The notes under the pieces: generated by a model
The model's database searches: none
Seen by the model: the letters and a program-made list of their open reading frames with translations, nothing else
What the model was told of the DNA's origin: nothing
Source of the DNA: Salipiger pentaromativorans
Lineage (GTDB): Bacteria; Pseudomonadota; Alphaproteobacteria; Rhodobacterales; Rhodobacteraceae
DNA length: 64,000 bases
Reading direction: 5' to 3'
Assembly: GCF_024721115.1 (NCBI RefSeq)
Contig: NZ_JAMDHK010000008.1
Location: forward strand, 1 to 64,000
Shown here: piece by piece, positions 51,158 through 61,599 of the stretch
Layout of the letters: the number at the start of each line of letters is the position of its first letter
How positions within the stretch are numbered: position 1 is the first letter of the stretch
Position numbers and translations under genes: made by a program

Positions 51158-52165
51158 ATGACCGCCACCCGCTACGCTGCCAAGCTCGCCCGGATCCGTG
51201 CCGGAGTGTACACCACCGGCGATTACATGATCGCCGACGCCAAGGATGCCGACGTGACCGGCGGCATCCCCGCCACCGGATCGCGCCGTGATGCGCAGGG
51301 ACGGCCCGCCGGGCCACGCACCCGGCCCGAATTCCTCGACCAGATCCGCGCGGTGATCGACCAGGACGTGGTCGACATCATGCTCACCTCGGCGGGCAAT
51401 CTCGACGCGCTGAACGAGGCGCAGGCGTTTCGCGGCAGCGCCATTCAACCCGCCTTTCGCGGCAACGAAACCACCTGCGTTTGGGGAAATATCCGCGGCG
51501 GGCGCTATACCGAAGCCCCTTCCCGCCCCTATCGCGGCGCCGATCTGGGTTTTGCGCCGGGCGATCTGTGCCTCTATTCGCTGACCTTCAACAACGACGC
51601 CGAGGCCGACACAAAGATGCTCGATGCCTATGCCGCCTTTCGCCGCGAGGCGCGGGCCGCGGGGGTGAAGCACTTTCTGGAGGTCTTCAACCCCAACCGC
51701 CCCGATGCCGTCGCCAAAGACGCGCTCGGCGCCTATGTCACCGATTGCATTCTCCGGCTACAGGCCAGCATGACCCGGGCCGAGCGCCCGGAATTCCTCA
51801 AGGTCGCCTATAACGGCCCCGAGGCGATGCAGCAGCTTGCCGCGCATGACCCCTCGATGGTGGTGGGCGTGCTGGGCGGTGCCGGTGCCACCCATCGCGA
51901 CACGTTCGAGCTGATCGCGCAATCCGAACGCCACGGCGCGCGGCTGGCGCTTTTCGGGCGCAAGATCAACCAGGCCGAGGACCAGTGCCTGCTGATCGCC
52001 TGGATGCGGCGTGTCGCCGACCGCGCCGCCACGCCCGAAGAGGCGGTACGGGGCTATCACGCGGATCTCGCGCGCAAGGGCCTGCATCCCGACCGCGCGC
52101 TCGACGCGGATCTGACAATCACCAGCGAGGTGTTGCGCTTTGACGCCACCCCGGTCGCCGTCTAG
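51158..52165 (+). CDS. LacD-like class I aldolase
   Basis: A 335-residue TIM-barrel-like protein of unclear exact family. The segment PEFLKVAYNGPEAM with K215 resembles the Schiff-base lysine strand of LacD/DhnA-type aldolases, and GVLGGAGATHRDTFELI resembles their phosphate-binding loop. It would cleave a ketose phosphate to a triose phosphate and a short aldehyde, or act as an isomerase. It is inside the polyol operon, after the ATPase gene, and overlaps the regulator start by one base. Function is inferred; the context (kinase, dehydrogenase, importer) supports sugar-phosphate cleavage. Confidence 0.6.
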   Translation: MTATRYAAKLARIRAGVYTTGDYMIADAKDADVTGGIPATGSRRDAQGRPAGPRTRPEFLDQIRAVIDQDVVDIMLTSAGNLDALNEAQAFRGSAIQPAFRGNETTCVWGNIRGGRYTEAPSRPYRGADLGFAPGDLCLYSLTFNNDAEADTKMLDAYAAFRREARAAGVKHFLEVFNPNRPDAVAKDALGAYVTDCILRLQASMTRAERPEFLKVAYNGPEAMQQLAAHDPSMVVGVLGGAGATHRDTFELIAQSERHGARLALFGRKINQAEDQCLLIAWMRRVADRAATPEEAVRGYHADLARKGLHPDRALDADLTITSEVLRFDATPVAV

Positions 52166-52203
52166 TGTGCGCCGATCCGCAGCGCCGCAAGACGAGGCCC
52201 AAG

Positions 52204-53157
52204 ATGGTCCGCTCGAACCACCCCTCCGACAGGATCGTCGCCGAGGTTGCCTGGCTCTACTATATCAAGGGGCTGAATCAGGCCGATATCGCCAAGCACC
52301 TGGCCCTGTCGCGGCCCACGGTCGTGGCCTATCTGCGGCTGGCCAAAGAACGCCAGATCGTCGGCGTGAAGATCCAGGGCGCGCATTTCCGGGTCAACGC
52401 GCTGGCCGACGGGCTGCGTGAGCGCTTCGGGCTGGAAAGCGCCTTTGTGGTGCCCGAGGAAGGGAGCCGCGCCGAGACCGCGCAGCAGGTCTGCGAGGCG
52501 GCGGCGCAGTTCCTGCCCGATTTCGTCCGGCCCGGCGACACGCTCGGCGTAAGCTGGGGGCAGACCGTCTCCTTCGTCTCCGAGCGTGTGCCCTGGTGGC
52601 CGGTCGACGGGCTCGTCGTGCGCCAGCTCATCGGCTCGCTGGCCAACCCGCTGCTGCCGACCTGCGAAAGCTGCACCACCGAGATCGCCCGGCGCCTCTC
52701 GGCGCAATGCATCAACCTCAACGCCCCCGCCGTCTGCACCGAGGCCGGTCTGGCCGAAAGGCTGCGCGCGGAGCCGATCATCGCCGAACAGCTCGACCGC
52801 CTGCGCGACTGCAACAAGGCGATCTATTCGCTGAGCCCCTGCACCCCCGACACCCATGTGGTGCAGTTCAACCTCGCCACCGAACAGGACGTGGCGGACT
52901 ACGTTGCCGAAGGCGCCGTTGGCATCATCGCCGGGCGCTTCATCGACCGGGACGGCACGCCTGTGGCCGGAGAGCTGGACCGGCGCATGATCGGCGCCGA
53001 ACTTGACGTGCTGCGCGAGATGGAGGGGCTGGTGGTGGTCTACGGGCTCGAGAAACTCGACGCCACCCGCGCGGCGCTGCGCGGCGGCTACGTCTCTCAC
53101 CTGGTGCTGGATACGGTCCTTGCCGAAGCGCTGCTTGGCGATGGGGAACTGCCCTGA
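52204..53157 (+). CDS. SorC/DeoR-type sugar-binding transcriptional regulator
   Basis: A 317-residue regulator with an N-terminal helix-turn-helix at about 10-45 (AWLYYIKGLNQADIAKHLALSRPTVVAYLRLAKE) and a large SorC effector domain that binds phosphorylated sugars. The ATG at 52204 has GAGG 7 bases upstream; a GTG at 52165 overlapping the previous stop would add 13 residues. It ends the polyol operon and probably recognises the dyad at 43761-43777. The effector is likely the pathway's sugar phosphate. Confidence 0.85.
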   Translation: MVRSNHPSDRIVAEVAWLYYIKGLNQADIAKHLALSRPTVVAYLRLAKERQIVGVKIQGAHFRVNALADGLRERFGLESAFVVPEEGSRAETAQQVCEAAAQFLPDFVRPGDTLGVSWGQTVSFVSERVPWWPVDGLVVRQLIGSLANPLLPTCESCTTEIARRLSAQCINLNAPAVCTEAGLAERLRAEPIIAEQLDRLRDCNKAIYSLSPCTPDTHVVQFNLATEQDVADYVAEGAVGIIAGRFIDRDGTPVAGELDRRMIGAELDVLREMEGLVVVYGLEKLDATRAALRGGYVSHLVLDTVLAEALLGDGELP

Positions 53158-53302
53158 CGAACGGTCCGGGCGCCCTCCCGGAGAGGTTCGGGACATACCA
53201 GGCGCATCCCTCGCCCGCCGGCAAGGGCCGCCGCGCCCCGTAGATAGAGAACCCGGCCACCGGGAGCAGCCATCGGCACGCTGGGCCGCAATCATCCGCC
53301 CC

Positions 53303-54649
53303 TCAGGCGCGCTCCAGCACCTCGCGCACGACGGTTGCAAAGCGCGCGGCGACGGCCTCGCGCGCCACATGCCGCCCCTCGCGCACCAGATGCGCACCGC
53401 GCGCCCAGGTGTCGGACACCCGGACATCCGGGCCGAACAGCCAGCGATCCAGCATCTGCGCGCCGTCGCTGCCGAGGCCCAGCGGATCGTGCAGCGCAAC
53501 CAGATCGGCGGGCGCGCCCACCGCAATCGCGGCATCCGGCGCCCCCAGCGCCTGCGCGCCGCCCGCAAGTGCGCGCCGCAGTAGCTGCGTTCCCGTCGAG
53601 CCGGGCTCTGTCGCCATCACGTTCCGCTCCCGCGCAAAAAGCCGTTGGCCGTATTCCAGGCAGCGCAGCTCATTCGCCAGACCGATGTGGACATTGCTGT
53701 CGGTGCCGATGCCAAAGACGCCGCCCTCGGCCAGATAGGCCGGCCCCGGAAAAAGCCCGTCGCCCAGATTGGCCTCGGTCACCGGGCAAAGCCCCGCGAC
53801 GGCCCCCGAACCCGCGATGGTGCGCCGTTCCGCATCGGTCAGATGGGTGGCGTGGATCAGGCACCAGCCGGGCCCGACCTCCACGGTCTCGAAGAGCCGC
53901 TCCACCGGGCGGCGCCCGCAGAAGCCCAGACAATCCTCGACCTCCTTCACCTGCTCGGCCACATGGATATGCGCCCGGCGCCCCGGCAATGCCTCTGCCA
54001 GCGCCCGCAGATCCGGGGCATCGGCCGCGCGCAGGGAGTGCGGCGCATAACCCACCACATCGCCGGGCCGCGCCATGGCCTCGCACCGCTCGACCAGCGC
54101 CAGAAAGGCGTCGCGCTCGTGCAGAAAGCGCCGCTGGCCCGCGCCCGCGGGCTGGCCGCCGAAGCCGCCATGCGCGTAGAAGACAGGCAGATGCGTGAGC
54201 GCGATCCCCGTCGCCCCGGCGGCGGCAAAGATCCGCGCCGACATCTCGGCGGGATCCTCATAGGCGCCACCGTCCGGCGCGTGATGCAGATAATGGAACT
54301 CGCCCACCCGGGTGTAACCCGCCTCCAGCATCTCGACATAGGCCATTTCGGCAATCGCCTGCGCCCCGTCCGGATCGAGCTGCAAGGCAAAGCGATACAT
54401 CATCTCGCGCCAGGTCCAGAAACTGTCCCGCGCCGCTCCACGGGCTTCGGTCAGCCCGGCAAAGCCGCGCTGGAAGGCGTGGCTGTGCAGGTTGGCCGCG
54501 CCGGGGATCAGGCAATCCACCCGAGGGGCCGAGGCCCCGCGCGCGGGGGCCAAATCCGAGATGACGCCGTTTTCGACGGTGAGCTGAACGTTTTCCGCCC
54601 AGCCCTCGGGCAGCAACGCCCATCTCGCGGCAAGGTGCATCGCTTGCAT
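53303..54649 (-). CDS. hutF: Formimidoylglutamate deiminase
   Basis: A 448-residue amidohydrolase that converts N-formimidoyl-glutamate to N-formyl-glutamate and ammonia. Metal and active-site residues appear in [38 protein letters not shown] and GTDSNVHIG. Its presence together with HutG defines the five-step histidine route. The start at 54649 is where resemblance begins ([16 protein letters not shown] follows); the frame is open far upstream through hutI antisense. It is divergent from hutI across a 91-base gap with a HutC-type site. Confidence 0.9.
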   Translation of the reverse strand: MQAMHLAARWALLPEGWAENVQLTVENGVISDLAPARGASAPRVDCLIPGAANLHSHAFQRGFAGLTEARGAARDSFWTWREMMYRFALQLDPDGAQAIAEMAYVEMLEAGYTRVGEFHYLHHAPDGGAYEDPAEMSARIFAAAGATGIALTHLPVFYAHGGFGGQPAGAGQRRFLHERDAFLALVERCEAMARPGDVVGYAPHSLRAADAPDLRALAEALPGRRAHIHVAEQVKEVEDCLGFCGRRPVERLFETVEVGPGWCLIHATHLTDAERRTIAGSGAVAGLCPVTEANLGDGLFPGPAYLAEGGVFGIGTDSNVHIGLANELRCLEYGQRLFARERNVMATEPGSTGTQLLRRALAGGAQALGAPDAAIAVGAPADLVALHDPLGLGSDGAQMLDRWLFGPDVRVSDTWARGAHLVREGRHVAREAVAARFATVVREVLERA

Positions 54650-54701
54650 GACCTCTCTCAGCCTCCTCTGCGCTTTCGGGCTTCCCGCCTCGCTGTCAAT
54701 A

Positions 54702-54711
54702 TGTATATACT
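54702..54711. promoter_or_regulatory. HutC-type operator TGTATATACT in the hutF-hutI gap
   Basis: A perfect 8-bp palindrome GTATATAC (54703-54710) within TGTATATACT lies between divergent hutF and hutI. HutC repressors of proteobacteria bind TGTATATACA-like sites, with urocanate as inducer, so this is the probable control point for the hut genes. Confidence 0.6.
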
Positions 54712-54740
54712 TAATCGAATCCCAAGGAAAGAGGCGAGCG

Positions 54741-55925
54741 ATGCGAAAGCTCTGGACACAGGCGCGGGTGATCACCGGCGCGGAAGGTGTGACGCCGGAA
54801 CCGCTCGAGGTTCTGACCGAGGACGGGCGTATCCTGGCGGTGGGCGCGGCGCTCGACCGCGCCGGGGCCGAAATCGTCGATTGCGGCGGTGCGCTGATGA
54901 CGCCGGCGCTCATCGACTGCCACACGCATCTGATCCATGGCGGCCACCGCGCCCGCGAATTCGAGCTGCGGCTCGAAGGCGCGAGCTATGAGCAGATCGC
55001 GCGCGAGGGTGGCGGCATCGCCTCGACCATGGCGGCCACCCGGGCGCTGTCGGTCGACGAGCTGGTCGCCACCGCCCTGCCCCGGCTCGACCATCTGCTG
55101 GCCGAAGGGGTCTGCACGGTCGAGGTGAAATCCGGATACGGGCTGGAGATCGAGGCGGAACTGACCATGTTGCGCGCCGCGCGCCGCCTGCAAGAGCTGC
55201 GCCCGGTGCGCATCGTCACGAGCTGGCTGGCGGCCCACGCCCTGCCCCCGGCCTATGCGGGCCGCGCCGAAGACTATATCCGCGAGGTCGCCATCGCCGG
55301 GCTCGACCTGGCGGTGGCCGAGGGGCTGGTGGATGCGGTGGATGCGTTTTGCGAAAGCATCGCCTTTTCCACCGAGGAGCTGGAGCCTTTCTTCGCCCAT
55401 GCGACACGGCTGGGCCTGCCGCTCAAACTGCACGCGGAGCAGCTCAGCCAGTCGGGCGGCTGCCGGATGGCCGCGCGCTACAAGGCGCTGTCGGCCGACC
55501 ATGTGGAATATGCCGACGCGGCGGATGCGGCGGCCATGGCCGCGTCCGGAACCGTGGCCGTACTGCTGCCCGGCGCGTTCTATACGCTGCGCGAAACCCA
55601 GCAGCCGCCGGTTGCCGCCTTCCGCAGCCATGGCGTGCCGATGGCGCTGGCCACCGACCTGAACCCCGGCACCTCTCCGCTCAGCTCGCTGCTGTTGACC
55701 ATGAACATGGGGGCAACGCTGTTTCGCCTGACGGTGCCCGAATGCCTCGCCGCGGTGACGGGCCATGCCGCCGCGGCCCTGGGGCTTGGGGCGGAGACCG
55801 GGCGCATCGCGCCGGGTCTCTCGGCGGATTTCGCGCTGTGGGAGGCCGAGAGCGCCGCCCTGCTGGTCAACCGGATCGGATTCAACCCGCTGAAAGCGCG
55901 GGTCTTCAAGGGAGAATTCGCATGA
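54741..55925 (+). CDS. hutI: Imidazolonepropionase
   Basis: A 394-residue zinc amidohydrolase that opens 4-imidazolone-5-propionate to formimidoyl-glutamate. Motifs are [49 protein letters not shown] and [10 protein letters not shown]. The ATG at 54741 follows GAGGCGAGCG and gives a family-typical N-terminus. The stop overlaps the hutH start by 4 bases. Confidence 0.95.
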   Translation: MRKLWTQARVITGAEGVTPEPLEVLTEDGRILAVGAALDRAGAEIVDCGGALMTPALIDCHTHLIHGGHRAREFELRLEGASYEQIAREGGGIASTMAATRALSVDELVATALPRLDHLLAEGVCTVEVKSGYGLEIEAELTMLRAARRLQELRPVRIVTSWLAAHALPPAYAGRAEDYIREVAIAGLDLAVAEGLVDAVDAFCESIAFSTEELEPFFAHATRLGLPLKLHAEQLSQSGGCRMAARYKALSADHVEYADAADAAAMAASGTVAVLLPGAFYTLRETQQPPVAAFRSHGVPMALATDLNPGTSPLSSLLLTMNMGATLFRLTVPECLAAVTGHAAAALGLGAETGRIAPGLSADFALWEAESAALLVNRIGFNPLKARVFKGEFA

Positions 55926-57451
55926 TTACCCTTTCGCCGGGCGACGTGACGCTGAACACGCTTGCCGAGGTCTATTGGCAGGGCACGCCCGCGCGGCTGA
56001 CGCCCGATGCCCGGCCGGGCATCGAGGCCGCCTGTGCCCGTGTGGCGGAGGTCGCCGCAGGCGACGCGCCGGTCTATGGCATCAACACGGGCTTCGGCAA
56101 GCTCGCCTCGATCCGCATCGCGCCGGGCGACGTGGCAACCTTGCAGCGCAACCTGATCCTGTCGCATTGCTGCGGCGTCGGCGATCCGCTGGCGCCCGAA
56201 ATCGTGCGGCTGATCATGACGCTGAAGCTCATGTCGCTGGGCCGTGGCGCCTCGGGCGTGCGGCCCGACCTGGTTGCGCTGCTGGAGGCGATGCTTGCCA
56301 AGGGCGTGATGCCGGTCATCCCCGAAAAGGGCTCGGTCGGCGCCTCGGGCGATCTTGCGCCGCTGGCGCATATGGCCGCCGTGATGATCGGCGAGGGCGA
56401 AGCCTGGATCGGCAAAGACCGCCGTTCCGGCGCCGAAGCGCTGGCACGGGCCGGGCTGGCCCCGATAGCGCTGACCGCCAAGGAGGGGCTGGCGCTGATC
56501 AACGGCACCCAGGTGTCGACCGCGCTGGCGCTGGCGGGCCTGTTTCGCGCCGAGCGCGCCTTGCAGGCCAGTATCGTCACCGGCGCGCTTTCGACCGATG
56601 CGGCCATGGGCTCGACCGCCCCTTTCGTCGAGGAGATCCACACGCTGCGCGGCCATCGCGGCCAGATCGACGTGGCCGCCGCCCTGCGCGCGCTGCTCGA
56701 CGGGTCGCAGATCCGCGACAGCCACCGCGAGGGCGACGAGCGCGTCCAGGATCCCTATTGCATCCGCTGCCACCCGCAGGTGGGCGGCGCCTGTCTCGAT
56801 CTGCTGCGGCAGGCGGCTTGCACGCTCGAGATCGAGGCCAATGCCGCCACCGACAACCCGCTGGTGCTATCGGACGGGCGCATCGTCTCGGGCGGGAATT
56901 TCCACGCCGAACCGGTGGCCTTTGCCGCCGACCAGATCGCCCTGGCGGTGGCCGAGATCGGCGCCATCGCGCAGCGCCGTATCGCGCTGCTGGTCGATCC
57001 CGCGCTGAATTACGGTCTGCCGGGGTTCCTGACGCCGAAACCGGGGCTGAACTCGGGCCTGATGATCGCCGAGGTCACCACCGCCGCGCTGATGAGCGAG
57101 AACAAGCAGCTTGCGCATCCGGCCTCGGTGGATTCCACACCCACCTCGGCCAATCAGGAAGACCATGTGAGCATGGCCTGCCACGGCGCGCGCCGCCTGC
57201 TGCCAATGACACAGAACCTGTTCTGGATCGTCGGGGTCGAGGCGATGACCGGCGCTCAGGGCATCGCCCTGCGCGGCCCGCTGGCCACCTCGCCCGCGCT
57301 GCAAGAAGCGATTTCCCGACTTCGGGAAATGGTCCCGCAGCTATTCGAAGACCGCTACATGGCACCCGACATGGAAGCCGCCGGCGCGCTGGTCGCCTCC
57401 GGCCAGCTCACCGCGCCGGTCGGCGCCCTGCTTCCGGAGATCGCCCGATGA
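55922..57451 (+). CDS. hutH: Histidine ammonia-lyase
   Basis: A 509-residue lyase that converts histidine to urocanate and ammonia. The Ala-Ser-Gly triad that forms the MIO cofactor is in [15 protein letters not shown] (about 139-153). [32 protein letters not shown]-type loops and [14 protein letters not shown] are conserved. It overlaps hutI and hutG by 4 bases each, so the operon is translationally coupled. Confidence 0.96.
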   Translation: MITLSPGDVTLNTLAEVYWQGTPARLTPDARPGIEAACARVAEVAAGDAPVYGINTGFGKLASIRIAPGDVATLQRNLILSHCCGVGDPLAPEIVRLIMTLKLMSLGRGASGVRPDLVALLEAMLAKGVMPVIPEKGSVGASGDLAPLAHMAAVMIGEGEAWIGKDRRSGAEALARAGLAPIALTAKEGLALINGTQVSTALALAGLFRAERALQASIVTGALSTDAAMGSTAPFVEEIHTLRGHRGQIDVAAALRALLDGSQIRDSHREGDERVQDPYCIRCHPQVGGACLDLLRQAACTLEIEANAATDNPLVLSDGRIVSGGNFHAEPVAFAADQIALAVAEIGAIAQRRIALLVDPALNYGLPGFLTPKPGLNSGLMIAEVTTAALMSENKQLAHPASVDSTPTSANQEDHVSMACHGARRLLPMTQNLFWIVGVEAMTGAQGIALRGPLATSPALQEAISRLREMVPQLFEDRYMAPDMEAAGALVASGQLTAPVGALLPEIAR

Positions 57452-58242
57452 CCCCCGTCACCGTCACCCGGGGCGACAGCCCGCTCGTCCTCGGCTTTCC
57501 GCACACGGGCACCCATGTGCCCAACGCCATCCGCGCGCGGCTCAATGACGAGGGCGCGCTGCTGCGCGACACCGACTGGCATATCGAGTCGCTCTACCGC
57601 GACCTGATCCCCGGCGTCACCGCCGTGCAGGCGAATTTCCACCGCTATGTGATCGACGCCAATCGCGACCCTGCCGGCGCCTCGCTCTACCCCGGCCAGA
57701 CCACCACCGGGCTGATCCCCGAAGTGACCTTCGACAATACGCCGATCTGGAAAGAGGGCGCCGGCCCCACCGATGCCGACCGCGCCGACCGCCTCGCCGC
57801 CTGGCACGCGCCCTATCACGCGGCGCTGGAGGCGGAACTGGAGCGGGTGCGGGCGATCCACGGCGTGGCGGTGCTTTATGACTGCCATTCGATCCGCTCG
57901 GTGATCCCCTGGCTGTTCGACGGCACCCTGCCCGATTTCAACATCGGCACCAACAACGGCGCCACCTGCGCGCCTGCCATCGAACGCGCGCTGTTCAACC
58001 GCTGCGCCGCCTCGGGTCGCACACATATCCTCAACGGCCGCTTCCGTGGTGGCTGGACGACGCGCCGCTATGGCCGCCCCGAAGAGGGATTTCACGCCAT
58101 CCAGATGGAGCTGGCGCAATCCAGCCATCTCGCCACCGAGGAACCGCCCTTTGCGCTCGACCCGGACAAGGCCGAGACCCTGCGCGCCATCCTCAAACCC
58201 GCTCTGCAAGACCTGATCGACGTCGCCGCGACGCTCGCCTGA
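57448..58242 (+). CDS. hutG: N-formylglutamate deformylase
   Basis: A 264-residue hydrolase that releases formate and glutamate from N-formyl-glutamate, the last step after HutF. The N-terminus [15 protein letters not shown], the metal region [10 protein letters not shown] and [17 protein letters not shown] are typical. It overlaps hutH and is followed after 11 bases by hutU. Confidence 0.93.
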   Translation: MTPVTVTRGDSPLVLGFPHTGTHVPNAIRARLNDEGALLRDTDWHIESLYRDLIPGVTAVQANFHRYVIDANRDPAGASLYPGQTTTGLIPEVTFDNTPIWKEGAGPTDADRADRLAAWHAPYHAALEAELERVRAIHGVAVLYDCHSIRSVIPWLFDGTLPDFNIGTNNGATCAPAIERALFNRCAASGRTHILNGRFRGGWTTRRYGRPEEGFHAIQMELAQSSHLATEEPPFALDPDKAETLRAILKPALQDLIDVAATLA

Positions 58243-58253
58243 AAGGACACGCC

Positions 58254-59933
58254 ATGACCGACCCTCGCCACAACCTCCGCGACGTCTTTCCGCCCACCGG
58301 CCCCGAGCTGAACGCCAAGTCCTGGCTGACCGAGGCGCCGCTGCGGATGCTGATGAACAACCTGCATCCCGACGTGGCCGAGAACCCGCACGAGCTGGTG
58401 GTCTATGGCGGCATCGGCCGCGCCGCCCGCACTTGGGACGATTTCGACGCCATCGTCGCCAGCCTCAAGGATCTGGAGGCAGACGAGACGCTGGTCGTGC
58501 AGTCCGGCAAGCCCATCGCCATCGTCCGCACCCATACGGACGCGCCGCGTGTGCTGATCGCCAATTCCAACCTCGTGCCGGAATGGGCCACCTGGGAGCA
58601 TTTCAACGAGCTCGATAAGAAGGGCCTGATGATGTACGGCCAGATGACCGCCGGGTCCTGGATCTATATCGGCGCGCAGGGCATCGTGCAGGGCACCTAC
58701 GAGACCTTTGCCGAGGCCGGGCGCCAGCATTACGGCGGCGATCTCAAGGGCAAGTGGATCCTGACCGGCGGGCTTGGCGGCATGGGCGGCGCGCAGCCGC
58801 TGGCGGCCGTCATGGCGGGCGCCTGCTGTCTTGCGGTGGAATGCGACGAGAGCCGCGCCGATTTCCGCATCCGCACCCGCTATTGCGACGAGAAAACCCA
58901 TTCGCTGGACGACGCCCTTGCGATGATCGACCGCTGGACCAAGGCGGGCGAGGCGAAATCCGTGGCGCTGATCGGCAATGCCGCCGATGTCTTCCCCGAG
59001 TTGCTCAAGCGCATGAAGGACGGCGGCCCCCGCCCCGACATCGTGACCGACCAGACCTCGGCCCACGATCCGTTCCACGGCTATCTGCCCAAGGGCTGGT
59101 CGGTCGCCGAATGGCGCGAGAAGCAGGAAAGCGACCCGCAATCGGTGAACCGCGCCGCCCGCGCATCGATGAAGGAGCATGTCGCCGCCATGGTCGGTTT
59201 CTGGGAGGCGGGCGTGCCGGTGCTGGATTACGGCAACAACATCCGCCAGATGGCCAAGGAGGAGGGGCTGGAGAATGCCTTTGCCTTCCCCGGCTTCGTG
59301 CCCGCCTATATCCGCCCGCTCTTCTGCAAGGGCATCGGTCCGTTCCGCTGGGCGGCGCTGTCGGGCGATCCGGAAGACATCTACAAGACCGATCAGGCGA
59401 TGAAGGAGCTCTTCCCCGAGAACGAGCACCTGCATCGCTGGCTCGACATGGCGCGCGAGCGCATCGCCTTTCAGGGCCTGCCCGCGCGGATCTGCTGGAT
59501 CGGGCTTGGCGACCGGCACCGCGCCGGGTTGAAGTTCAACGAGATGGTGGCGAGCGGCGAGCTGAAGGCGCCGGTGGTGATCGGACGCGACCACCTCGAC
59601 AGCGGTTCGGTGGCGAGCCCCAACCGCGAGACCGAAGCGATGCGCGACGGCTCGGACGCCGTTTCGGACTGGCCGCTGCTGAACGCGCTGGTCAACACCG
59701 CCAGCGGCGCCACCTGGGTGTCGCTGCACCATGGCGGCGGCGTCGGCATGGGGTTTTCGCAGCACGCGGGCGTGGTGATCTGCGCCGACGGCACGCCGGA
59801 GGCGGCGAAACGGCTGGAGCGGGTGCTGTGGAACGACCCTGCCTCGGGCGTCTGGCGCCACGCGGATGCGGGTTATCCCGAGGCCATCGCCTGCGCGAAA
59901 GAGCACGGGCTGCGGCTGCCACGCATCCTCTGA
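58254..59933 (+). CDS. hutU: Urocanate hydratase
   Basis: A 559-residue NAD-dependent urocanase that converts urocanate to imidazolone propionate. The NAD loop [30 protein letters not shown] (about 172-201) and the C-terminal [18 protein letters not shown] are diagnostic. It is the last plus-strand hut gene. A hairpin at 59939 separates it from the convergent hutC. Confidence 0.97.
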   Translation: MTDPRHNLRDVFPPTGPELNAKSWLTEAPLRMLMNNLHPDVAENPHELVVYGGIGRAARTWDDFDAIVASLKDLEADETLVVQSGKPIAIVRTHTDAPRVLIANSNLVPEWATWEHFNELDKKGLMMYGQMTAGSWIYIGAQGIVQGTYETFAEAGRQHYGGDLKGKWILTGGLGGMGGAQPLAAVMAGACCLAVECDESRADFRIRTRYCDEKTHSLDDALAMIDRWTKAGEAKSVALIGNAADVFPELLKRMKDGGPRPDIVTDQTSAHDPFHGYLPKGWSVAEWREKQESDPQSVNRAARASMKEHVAAMVGFWEAGVPVLDYGNNIRQMAKEEGLENAFAFPGFVPAYIRPLFCKGIGPFRWAALSGDPEDIYKTDQAMKELFPENEHLHRWLDMARERIAFQGLPARICWIGLGDRHRAGLKFNEMVASGELKAPVVIGRDHLDSGSVASPNRETEAMRDGSDAVSDWPLLNALVNTASGATWVSLHHGGGVGMGFSQHAGVVICADGTPEAAKRLERVLWNDPASGVWRHADAGYPEAIACAKEHGLRLPRIL

Positions 59934-59938
59934 CCGGT

Positions 59939-59958
59939 CGCCCACCAGAGGGTGGGCG
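59939..59958. terminator. Hairpin between convergent hutU and hutC
   Basis: A perfect 8-bp stem (CGCCCACC / GGTGGGCG) with the loop AGAG starts 5 bases after the hutU stop and 18 bases beyond the hutC stop. It probably serves both strands. Confidence 0.6.
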
Positions 59959-59975
59959 CCCCCGGAACAACACCG

Positions 59976-60707
59976 CTAGGATGACGGTTTGAAATCAGCC
60001 ACGATCTGGTGGCTGTCCCCGGGATAAAGCAGCCGGACCCAGGTCACCCAGGCCCCGGCCGCTTCGGTCCGCCGCGCGATTTCGAGGCAGGCATCGCCTT
60101 TGGAAATCTTCAGCGCGCGGGCATCGTCGGACGAGGCATGGATCGCACGGATGCGGTGCTTGGCCGAGCCCCAGGGCACCGTCGCAAGCAGCCAGCGCCC
60201 GGGCGGCACCTCCGTGAAATCCTGCTCCAGAGCGCCCTCCGCCTCCTGCGGATTGATCAGCCGCGTCTCAAGGCAAAACGGCTGCGCCCCCGCGAAATGC
60301 ACCCCGCGCAGATACAGCAGATCGGCCTCTTCCGAGATCGTCGCGTCTTCGGTGCCAAGCACATCGTCCGGGCGCAACGGCCGCAGCGCACGCTCCAGCA
60401 ACTGAAAACGGTAGGGTTTGCCAAGCGCCGCGACCTCGCTTTCGAGATCGGTGATCTCCATCACCGCCGATTGCGCCCGGGGCTCTGTCACGAAAGTGCC
60501 GAGCTTCTTGCGGCGCAGCAGAAACCCCTCGCGCGTGAGCTGCGTCAGCACCTTGTTCATCGTCATCCGGCTGACCCCGAACTGCGCGGCAAGCTCTGTC
60601 TCTTTCGGAAGCTGGAATCCCGGCTTCCAGTCGCCGTCGACGATCCTGGCCCGCAAATCCTGCAAAATGGTTTCATGCAGTGTCTGGGGCTTTTGCAGTG
60701 CGGGCAT
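59976..60707 (-). CDS. hutC: Histidine utilization repressor (GntR/UTRA)
   Basis: A 243-residue repressor with a winged helix-turn-helix at about 8-75 (KETELAAQFGVSRMTMNKVLTQLTREGFLLRRKKLGTFV) and a UTRA effector domain beyond 95 that binds urocanate in characterised HutC proteins. It ends next to hutU. Neither candidate start has a good ribosome site: I use 60707; an ATG at 60743 would add 12 residues. Its likely operator is the palindrome in the hutF-hutI gap. It is co-oriented with the ABC operon upstream. Confidence 0.9.
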   Translation of the reverse strand: MPALQKPQTLHETILQDLRARIVDGDWKPGFQLPKETELAAQFGVSRMTMNKVLTQLTREGFLLRRKKLGTFVTEPRAQSAVMEITDLESEVAALGKPYRFQLLERALRPLRPDDVLGTEDATISEEADLLYLRGVHFAGAQPFCLETRLINPQEAEGALEQDFTEVPPGRWLLATVPWGSAKHRIRAIHASSDDARALKISKGDACLEIARRTEAAGAWVTWVRLLYPGDSHQIVADFKPSS

Positions 60708-60769
60708 TGGGAAAACTCGTTGCGTGCGCCGAGTGTCGCCCATCTTGCCCAGAGCTGCAACTGAAGAGC

Positions 60770-60789
60770 CCGCGCCTGCTGTGGCGCGG
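60770..60789 (-). terminator. Hairpin between the ABC operon and hutC
   Basis: A perfect 7-bp stem (CCGCGCC / GGCGCGG) with a 6-base loop lies 15 bases beyond the stop of the last permease gene, on the way to hutC. There is no U-run, so read-through into hutC is possible. Confidence 0.4.
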
Positions 60790-60804
60790 ACCCCATGCCG
60801 TCTT

Positions 60805-61599
60805 TCAGCTACGCATGACCCTGCGCAGCCCGGCGAAACGGTCGATCAGCACCATCGCGACGGCGGACAGCACAATGAGCGAGCTGGCCAGCGCCGCGGC
60901 GACCGCGTCGTACTGGAACTTGATGTAGGAGAAGAGCTCGACCGGCAGCGGCGTCCAGCCCGGCGGCGCCAGGAAGACCGAGATCGGGAAATCGTTCCAG
61001 GACAGGATGAAGCAGAGCGCAAAGCTCGAAACCAGCCCGGTGCGCATCACCGGCAGGGTGATCGAGACCAGCGTCCGCAGCCGCCCCGCCCCGACATTGC
61101 GCGCCGCCTCTTCGAAGGAGGGGTCGAAGCGGTGCAGGCTCGCGGTCTGGATCCGCAGCGCATAGGGCATCACATGGATCACATGCCCCACCAGCAGCGG
61201 CAGCAGGCCCGAGCCGTAGCCGAGACGCACGAAATAGATATAGAGCGCAAGGCTGAAGATCGTCGTCGGGATAAGCATCGGCGACATCAGCAGCAGGTTC
61301 ACCGCCGCCTTGCCGCGAAAATCGCACCGTACCAGCGCCATGGCCGCCGGCAATGCCAGCGCGTTGGCGATCAGCGAGGCGCAAACCCCAAGCACCAGGC
61401 TGACGCTCATGCCGCGCAGAAAGGTTTCCGAGGTCCAGGCGGCGCGGAACCATTCAAAGGTGATCCCGGTCGGCGGCAGCACGAATTCGCGCGGGTTCAG
61501 CGACACCAGCAGCGTCACCCCGATGGGAAAGATCAGAAACAGCATCATCAGCGCGGTAAAGCCGCGCAGCGCCAGCGCGCCGAAATCGAACCGCATCAT
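60805..61599 (-). CDS. ABC permease (PotC-like)
   Basis: A 264-residue membrane permease of the spermidine/putrescine type, with six helices and the coupling loop FEEAARNVGAGRLRTLVSITLPV (about 160-182). The ATG at 61599 overlaps the end of the PotB-like gene (ATGA). It is the last gene of the minus-strand importer operon. Substrates of this family include polyamines, iron chelates, and amino-acid-like compounds; proximity to hut genes makes an imidazole compound conceivable (inference). Confidence 0.87.
   Translation of the reverse strand: MMRFDFGALALRGFTALMMLFLIFPIGVTLLVSLNPREFVLPPTGITFEWFRAAWTSETFLRGMSVSLVLGVCASLIANALALPAAMALVRCDFRGKAAVNLLLMSPMLIPTTIFSLALYIYFVRLGYGSGLLPLLVGHVIHVMPYALRIQTASLHRFDPSFEEAARNVGAGRLRTLVSITLPVMRTGLVSSFALCFILSWNDFPISVFLAPPGWTPLPVELFSYIKFQYDAVAAALASSLIVLSAVAMVLIDRFAGLRRVMRS

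Noticed and set aside
49165-51168. 667-codon open frame on the minus strand
   Set aside because: Antisense to the polyol permease and ATPase genes with low-complexity Gln/Arg/His-rich translation; a shadow of GC-rich codons.
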